DNA of 35,647 nucleotides, from positions 1 to 35,647 of the forward strand of contig CANRHI010000009.1 of assembly GCA_947630365.1 (NCBI GenBank). The letters run 5' to 3'. Within the stretch, counting starts at the first letter, position 1. Every line of letters starts with the position of its first letter. Positions 31,630 to 35,647 of this stretch are shown piece by piece. The notes beneath the pieces were generated by a model. That model saw nothing but the letters and a program-made list of their open reading frames with translations, searched no databases and was not told the DNA's origin. The DNA is from an uncultured Clostridia bacterium (GTDB lineage Bacteria; Bacillota; Clostridia; Christensenellales; Borkfalkiaceae). The position numbers and the translations under genes were made by a program.

Positions 31630-33591
31630 ATGGAGAAAAAAGTCGGAAAGAATGTTTCGAGCGGCGCCGAGAAGGTGGAGACCGTCGAAAGAGAGAAGAA
31701 GATCTCCGCCGAGGAGGTCGACGCGGCTCCCGCAAAGAAGCCCGTGAAAAAGAGCAGGGGGGCGAAGAAGCCTTCCTCCAAGCAGCAAAGGGCGGAAAAG
31801 AAGGAGCGCGCCGCGGCGAAAGGCCGCCTCGAAAAGGCGAAAGCCAAGAAGGAGCAAAAGAACAAGGAAAAGGCGGAAAAGCGCGAAAAGAAACTTGCAC
31901 TCAAAGAAAAGAAGCTCGAGAAAAAGGCAGCCTTAAAGGAGAAGAAGGCGGAGCGCAAGGCGCTCGCCGCGCAAAAGAAGGCGGAACGCAAGCAAAAGAA
32001 GCTGGAAAAGAAGGCAGCCTTGAAGGAGAAAAAGCTCGAGCGCCGCGCCGAGAAGGTCGCCCGCCGCGAAATGCTGAAGAACGAGACCAAGACGGAAAAA
32101 CAAAAGCGCATCGCAAGGGAAAAGCGCGAGCACCTCGCCTTAAAGCGCAAGAAGCAGGAGGAAAAGGCCGCCGCGCATGCCAAAAAGCAGGAGGCGAAGG
32201 AGGCGGCGCACGTCCGTCGGGCAGAGGACAAGAGGCACAAGCGCGAGCAGCGCACGGCGCGAAAAGAGAATCGCAGGGGCTTCGGCGGGTGGCTCGCCGC
32301 CGTCATCTCCCTCGGCGTCGCCTGCCTTGCGCTCGCGACGGTGGTCACCGCGGGGGCATTCCGCATGAACGATATGACGGTGGAAGCCGAGGGCAGCGCC
32401 CGTGCGACGCTGTACGAGATGGTCTCCCTCGCCGAGGATATGGACGGAAACCTCTCCAAGCTCCGCGTTTCGGCGGGCGTAGACGAGCAGCGCAAACTTC
32501 TCACCGAGCTCGTCGCGGAGACCGCCGTCATGGAGAGCGCGCTCGAGCGCATGCCGGTGGACGCCGTCACGGGGACGAGCATCTCCGCCTACCTCAACCG
32601 CGCGGGCGAATATGCAAGACAGCTCCTGTCCCGCCTCGCCTCGGGCAAGACCATCACGGCGGAGCAGCGCGACGTGCTCGAACGGCTGTATGCGACCAAC
32701 GCCGCCATGCACAGCGAGCTCAACGACCTCGCCACGCACATGACGGAGAGCGACCTTAAAAACTTCCTCGCGGGCGGCACGGAGGGAATGCTCGAGCGCT
32801 TCGGCAAGGCGGGTGAGGGCTTGAAGGAGGGCTTCGAGGAGATCGCGGACAATCCCTTCTTCGGCCGCGGCAATGTGGGCGAAAACAAGCTCGCCTCCCT
32901 CGGGGAAATTTCCGAACAAGAGGCGGAGGAGAAGGCGGCAGAGTATTTTTCGGGGTACCATGTCCGCGATATCCGCTCCGCCGGCGAGACGGAAGCGCCC
33001 GACTTCACCTGCTATAACCTCATCCTCACGGACGAAAACGACCTCGAGATCTTCGCCCAGATCACAAAGAACGGGGGCAAGCTCGCCTTCTTCGACACCT
33101 ACGAGGATTGCACGGACAAAAACTTCGACTTGGATACCTGCGACGCCATCGCCCGCGAGTATTTGGGCGCGCTCGGCATCGACAACGTGGAGCCCGTGTG
33201 GCTCTCCGATGGGGGCATGACCGCAAATCTCACCTATGTCGCCGTCGAGGACGGCGTGCGTCTCTACCCCGAGATCCTTCGGGTACGGGTGTGCGAATCC
33301 AAGGGAAGGGTCATCGGCATCGACGCGAGAGGGTATCTCCTCAACCATGAGGAACGCTCCCTGCACGCCGCCCTCTCCGAACGGGAGGCGAGAGAGCTGC
33401 TCTTCGAAGGATTGGAAGTGACGGGCGCCGACCTCGCCCTCATCCCCACCGCGGAAGGCGAAAAGCTGTGCTACGAATTTGCGGGAAGGTACGGCGAGGA
33501 CGAGTACCTCATCTACCTCGACGCGACGACGGGCATGGAGACCGAGATGTACCGCGTCTGCCCCTCCGCCCGCGGCAGCTATCTCGATTGA
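31630..33591 (+). CDS. ypeB: Germination protein YpeB with a long K/E-rich N-terminal extension
   Basis: The 653-aa protein has AAGGAGG (31618-31624) 5 nt before ATG 31630. Residues 1-217 are extremely rich in Lys, Glu, Ala and Arg (KKAALKEKK occurs twice) and should be one long charged helix in the cytoplasm. Residues about 218-243 are the membrane segment (GGWLAAVISLGVACLALATV). The remainder is YpeB-like. It has a helical first part with ARATLYEMVSLAEDMDGNLSKL and NRAGEYARQLLSRLASGK. PepSY-like repeats follow (EQEAEEKAAEYFSGYHV, AIAREYLGALGI), ending EDEYLIYLDATTGMETEMYR. YpeB holds SleB inactive and in place in the spore. Typical YpeB is about 450 residues and lacks such an extension. Confidence 0.9.
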   Translation: MEKKVGKNVSSGAEKVETVEREKKISAEEVDAAPAKKPVKKSRGAKKPSSKQQRAEKKERAAAKGRLEKAKAKKEQKNKEKAEKREKKLALKEKKLEKKAALKEKKAERKALAAQKKAERKQKKLEKKAALKEKKLERRAEKVARREMLKNETKTEKQKRIAREKREHLALKRKKQEEKAAAHAKKQEAKEAAHVRRAEDKRHKREQRTARKENRRGFGGWLAAVISLGVACLALATVVTAGAFRMNDMTVEAEGSARATLYEMVSLAEDMDGNLSKLRVSAGVDEQRKLLTELVAETAVMESALERMPVDAVTGTSISAYLNRAGEYARQLLSRLASGKTITAEQRDVLERLYATNAAMHSELNDLATHMTESDLKNFLAGGTEGMLERFGKAGEGLKEGFEEIADNPFFGRGNVGENKLASLGEISEQEAEEKAAEYFSGYHVRDIRSAGETEAPDFTCYNLILTDENDLEIFAQITKNGGKLAFFDTYEDCTDKNFDLDTCDAIAREYLGALGIDNVEPVWLSDGGMTANLTYVAVEDGVRLYPEILRVRVCESKGRVIGIDARGYLLNHEERSLHAALSEREARELLFEGLEVTGADLALIPTAEGEKLCYEFAGRYGEDEYLIYLDATTGMETEMYRVCPSARGSYLD

Positions 33592-33654
33592 CGGAAGAAA
33601 ATTTTATCTGATTGATTGAAAATTTTGCCGATGAGGCAAATTTGGGGCCATGCG

Positions 33655-33683
33655 TCCCCCTCCTTGCGAAGGAGGGGGATTTT
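33655..33683 (+). terminator. Terminator-like hairpin after ypeB
   Basis: TCCCCCTCCTT (33655-33665), loop GCG, AAGGAGGGGGA (33669-33679), then TTTT. It is also part of the repeat family whose other copies flank the 51-bp elements, so the repeats here may double as terminators. A smaller TTTGCC...GGCAAA hairpin lies just upstream at about 33624-33641. Confidence 0.6.
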
Positions 33684-33690
33684 GTTGTGC

Positions 33691-33741
33691 CTCTGTGCCC
33701 TCCCCCTTATACTTGAGGGGGAGGGGTAGGGGAGGGGGTGC
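33691..33741 (+). repeat. 51-bp G/C-skewed repeat, second exact copy
   Basis: Identical over 51 bases to 30400-30450. It lies between the post-ypeB hairpin and the next GCGTCAT-ended unit. The same order of elements occurs near 30.4 kb. Confidence 0.85.
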
Positions 33742-33772
33742 TCTCTTGTCATACCGAGGCGAAGGTTTCACC

Positions 33773-33874
33773 GCGTCATGTTGAGGGAGCTCTGCGACCG
33801 AAACATCCCGAAGTACGAAGTCCGAATTTTCATCCTCGGGATTCTTCGCCCCACAAGGGGGCTCAGAATGACGC
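33773..33874. repeat. About 100-bp repeat with inverted GCGTCAT ends (copy 2)
   Basis: It starts GCGTCATGTTGAGGGAGC and ends GGGGGCTCAGAATGACGC. It is the opposite orientation of copy 1 (29044-29137) and nearly identical to copy 3 (35480). The central part CGAAACATCCCGAAGTACG and CGAAGTCCGAATTTTCATCC is shared by all. Confidence 0.75.
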
Positions 33875-34108
33875 GTTGGCACAGGGATCCAAGGCCTACC
33901 CTTTTCAAAGGGGAGGCTCCCGCGTAGCGGGTGGTGGGGATTGGCAATTCGTTCGACGTACTCCCATCCCCACTCGTCTGCCCGAGGGCAGCCACCCTCC
34001 CCTTCCGCGAAGGGTAGGGCTTTTGTCGCACCCCTCCCACTGTTTCCCCCTCCCCGCTGTAGCGGGGAGGGGGAAAGGTCATCGAAGCGCTCGGCAATGT
34101 CCCGTATC
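33875..34108. other. Repeat-rich gap with a 16-bp perfect hairpin
   Basis: There is no gene. It contains two copies of a CCCTTTTCAAAGGGG / CCCTTCCGCGAAGGG-type palindromic unit (about 33899 and 34003). It also has a perfect stem TTTCCCCCTCCCCGCT / AGCGGGGAGGGGGAAA (34043-34076) with a 2-nt centre. The latter could end transcription of the minus-strand gene that stops at 34109. Confidence 0.55.
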
Positions 34109-34807
34109 CTATCCGAGCAACTCTTTCTTCTTTTGTTGAAATTCCTCCTCCGTAATGATGCCCGCATCGCGTAGCTCCGCAAATTTCTTTAACCCTTCTG
34201 CAACGTCGACCTGCGGTTTTTCGGGTATCTTTTCGGGCATTTCCGCACGCTTCTTTCTCGCCTTTTCGATTCCCTCCGAGAGAAAAGACACAACCTCATC
34301 GGCATTCAGAACATAGGGAATTCTGATGACGCCCGACGTAGATGCGATACGAAGAGCCTTGCCGGTATATAAGAAAAAGAAATTCTTGACTGCGACAATA
34401 TTGTCGACCTTTTCAATTGGCATTTTAAGCGTAATTTTTGAAATCGGGATAAATCCCGCATAGGAGCCGATGATTTCTTTTTCGTTGGCAATAAGCTCAC
34501 TTAATTTCCGCTTCCGCATGCCAATCAAGTAATAAATCAATGGAACCAGCGTTAACAGCAGGAGATTGATGAACAACACCAATACAAGAGAACCCTCGCG
34601 CACATTCTCAACAGAACCGACAGTAGCATAACGAATACCATACCAATACAAATTTGTATAATGGCCAGGATAATAATCCTCCTTATTATAAACTGTAAAG
34701 CCGATAATCGTAAACAATAGAAAAAAGCCTATCCAGCATGCCAATAAAATCCACGCACTTTTTGAAAATTTTTTTGAAATTTCAGCTTTCATTTCTTTTA
34801 CTTCCAT
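34109..34807 (-). CDS. Two-pass membrane protein with C-terminal SHOCT domain
   Basis: The 232-aa protein starts MEVKEMKAEISKKFSKSAW. Membrane segments are at about 18-40 (AWILLACWIGFFLLFTIIGF) and 75-95 (LVLVLFINLLLLTLVPLIYY). Residues about 105-180 look like a bacterial PH-like domain (GSYAGFIPISKITLKMP, FFFLYTGKALRIASTSGVIR). The last 30 residues (LKKFAELRDAGIITEEEFQQ) are a clear SHOCT motif, a short oligomerisation helix pair. Function unknown; SHOCT often tags membrane or stress proteins. AGGAG is 8-9 nt upstream. The codons are AT-rich compared with the 2-33 kb genes. It follows the small gene at 34822 by 14 nt and is probably co-transcribed. Confidence 0.8.
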   Translation of the reverse strand: MEVKEMKAEISKKFSKSAWILLACWIGFFLLFTIIGFTVYNKEDYYPGHYTNLYWYGIRYATVGSVENVREGSLVLVLFINLLLLTLVPLIYYLIGMRKRKLSELIANEKEIIGSYAGFIPISKITLKMPIEKVDNIVAVKNFFFLYTGKALRIASTSGVIRIPYVLNADEVVSFLSEGIEKARKKRAEMPEKIPEKPQVDVAEGLKKFAELRDAGIITEEEFQQKKKELLG

Positions 34808-34821
34808 AATTTTTTCTCCTT

Positions 34822-35037
34822 TTAATTTTTCTTGAATGAAACCGTTCTTTCGTTGAGAGAAAGGACATAGCCCTTTTCGGCGGCAAATCTTGCGACTGCG
34901 GATTTTTTCAAAAGATAACTTGCATCCTTCGGCAAGGCCGCGCCTGTTTTTTCCGCATACTGCGCTTCCGTTAGCGAAAAATCTGCATGCGCTTCAAACA
35001 ACGGAAGCAGTTCACTCAAATTTGGTTGTTTCCCCAT
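34822..35037 (-). CDS. Small unknown protein in an XRE-controlled operon
   Basis: The 71-aa protein starts MGKQPNLSELLPLFEAHADF. AAAGGAG lies 6-7 nt before the ATG at 35037; an in-frame ATG at 35067 lies inside an operator palindrome and has no ribosome site. The sequence (LTEAQYAEKTGAALPKDASYLL, then FAAEKGYVLSLNERTVSFKK) is soluble and may be a small alpha/beta or winged-helix-like fold; no family is recognised. It has a near-consensus promoter covered by one 19-bp operator, with a second between promoter and start, and it precedes the SHOCT membrane protein. It may modulate the divergent XRE regulator or serve the membrane protein. Confidence 0.7.
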   Translation of the reverse strand: MGKQPNLSELLPLFEAHADFSLTEAQYAEKTGAALPKDASYLLKKSAVARFAAEKGYVLSLNERTVSFKKN

Positions 35038-35048
35038 TAGTTTCTCCT

Positions 35049-35067
35049 TTGTCCTATCATAGGACAA
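35049..35067. promoter_or_regulatory. 19-bp operator palindrome, site 1
   Basis: TTGTCCTATCATAGGACAA is a perfect palindrome with 9-bp arms around a central base. It lies in the 5' leader of the minus-strand operon, between its promoter and ribosome site. The related site 2 is 49 bp away. Confidence 0.8.
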
Positions 35068-35082
35068 TTTTTATTTGATGTT

Positions 35083-35111
35083 AGTATATCATGATAATTG
35101 TCCTGTGTCAA
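35083..35111 (-). promoter_or_regulatory. Promoter of the small-protein/SHOCT operon
   Basis: On the minus strand: TTGACA (35111-35106), 17-nt spacer, TATACT (35088-35083). Site 2 covers the -35, and site 1 lies about 16 nt beyond the -10, a double block for a repressor. Confidence 0.85.
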
Positions 35112-35116
35112 GACAA
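35098..35116. promoter_or_regulatory. 19-bp operator, site 2 (imperfect)
   Basis: TTGTCCTGTGTCAAGACAA shares TTGTCCT and the GACAA end with site 1 and overlaps the -35 of the minus-strand promoter. It also lies 25 nt upstream of the XRE start codon, so it could affect both directions. Confidence 0.65.
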
Positions 35117-35140
35117 AATTATGAAAAAGGAGAAAAAAAT

Positions 35141-35395
35141 ATGGCGCGAATTATCGACGGACCAAAGATGAACTTGATCGGAGAGAACGTTGCGAAGATT
35201 CGAAAAAAACTGAAAATGAGCCAGCAAAAACTTTCGGACCGCCTCGAATTGTATGCGGTCTACATCTGCCGAGGCTCTATTTCGCGTATCGAAGATCGCT
35301 CCCGCACGGTGACGGATATCGAGCTCTACGCCATCGCCAAAGTGTTGAATACCGATATAAACGAGCTTTTCGATAAAGAAATGATAAATTATTAA
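35141..35395 (+). CDS. XRE-family helix-turn-helix regulator
   Basis: The 84-aa protein starts MARIIDGPKMNLIGENVAKI, with AAGGAGA (35127-35133) about 8 nt upstream. It is essentially one Cro/CI-type helix-turn-helix domain: NVAKIRKKLKMSQQKLSDRL, a slightly long turn (ELYAVYICRGSISRIEDRSR), then TVTDIELYAIAKVLNTDINELF. It has no sensor domain. It is divergent from the small-protein/SHOCT operon, and the two 19-bp operators lie in the shared 103-bp gap, so it is the obvious candidate to bind them. Codon use is AT-richer than the fructan region. Similar single-domain regulators are often found on mobile or recently acquired DNA. Confidence 0.85.
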   Translation: MARIIDGPKMNLIGENVAKIRKKLKMSQQKLSDRLELYAVYICRGSISRIEDRSRTVTDIELYAIAKVLNTDINELFDKEMINY

Positions 35396-35479
35396 GGTAG
35401 AGATGCCTCGACTACGCTCGGCATGACATTATTAGAAGCGCGGGGCGGCATGACAAATAGAATGCAGGGCGGGGCCACC
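35396..35479. repeat. Short dispersed-repeat fragments after the XRE gene
   Basis: GATGCCTCGACTACGCTCGGCATGAC (35402-35427) in two halves, and GGCATGAC again near 35447, belong to the GTCATnnCGAGC family seen at 14449 and 30462. The first fragment can fold on itself and may act as the XRE gene's terminator. Confidence 0.5.
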
Positions 35480-35576
35480 GCGTCATGTTGAGGGAGAGAA
35501 GCGACCGAAACATCCCGAGGTACGAAGTCCGAATTTTCATCCTCGGGATTCTTCGCCCCACAAGGGGGGCTCAGAA
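35480..35576. repeat. About 100-bp repeat with GCGTCAT end (copy 3, interrupted)
   Basis: It matches copy 2 (33773-33874) closely from GCGTCATGTTGAGGGAG up to GGCTCAGAA at 35576. The expected TGACGC end is replaced by GTCAGCAACCCCC. The right end has therefore been cut by an insertion or rearrangement. Confidence 0.75.
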
Positions 35577-35647
35577 GTCAGCAACCCCCATTTCAAATGG
35601 GGGTTTGATTTCGACACCATCCGGTGTATAGTGCCGGCTCCCCCGCA
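35577..35647. mobile_element. Possible left edge of an insertion sequence (IS200/IS605-like hairpin)
   Basis: Right after the interrupted repeat, AACCCCCATTT (35583-35593) pairs perfectly with AAATGGGGGTT (35595-35605) around one base. GACACC...GGTGT (35613-35625) forms a smaller hairpin. Subterminal hairpins are typical of IS200/IS605 ends. No transposase lies within the window, so this remains tentative. Confidence 0.35.

Overview
The window looks like a GC-rich genome of an anaerobic Clostridia-type Firmicute, probably an uncultured gut lineage. This is inferred from strong AGGAGG ribosome sites, lipobox lipoproteins, a sleB-ypeB spore-germination pair and a fructan-degradation operon. No rRNA, tRNA or CRISPR array is visible. 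Two AT-richer patches (about 190-970 and 34110-35395) differ in composition from the rest and may be recent acquisitions.

Region 1 (1-1650): one flavodoxin-like reductase gene with its own promoter, followed by about 680 bases of non-coding DNA full of hairpins and a 30-bp direct repeat.

Region 2 (1650-15500) is a fructan/sucrose utilisation locus. Two promoters and three copies of the operator TGGAAACGTTTCCA precede an ABC importer (binding lipoprotein plus two permeases, no ATPase). Next come a secreted LamG-GH32 lipoprotein, a cytoplasmic GH32 whose reading frame is broken at a run of seven C, and a 1352-aa lipoprotein with five repeated NGGFE modules. A LacI-family repressor with an operator at its own promoter and a PfkB fructokinase follow. 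The inferred flow is: capture and cleave fructan at the surface, import the products, hydrolyse them inside, phosphorylate fructose.

Region 3 (15500-27720): a TetR-family regulator, then a probable operon of a 2781-aa surface protein (Pmp-like beta-helix repeats, long helical repeats, two C-terminal membrane segments), a small single-pass membrane protein, an MscS-type channel and an AqpZ-type aquaporin. The giant gene is preceded by an inverted repeat over a candidate -10 and by a 19-codon leader ORF that overlaps its start codon.

Region 4 (27740-28900, minus strand): a hemolysin-III/PAQR membrane protein and a small zinc-ribbon membrane protein, each with its own promoter.

Region 5 (28900-35647): a YjbR-like protein, the sleB-ypeB pair (YpeB has an unusual 217-aa lysine/glutamate-rich cytoplasmic extension), a SHOCT-domain membrane protein with a small unknown protein, and a divergent XRE regulator with two 19-bp operators. 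Gaps between these genes are packed with dispersed intergenic repeats, one of which is interrupted at 35576 by what may be the edge of an insertion sequence.
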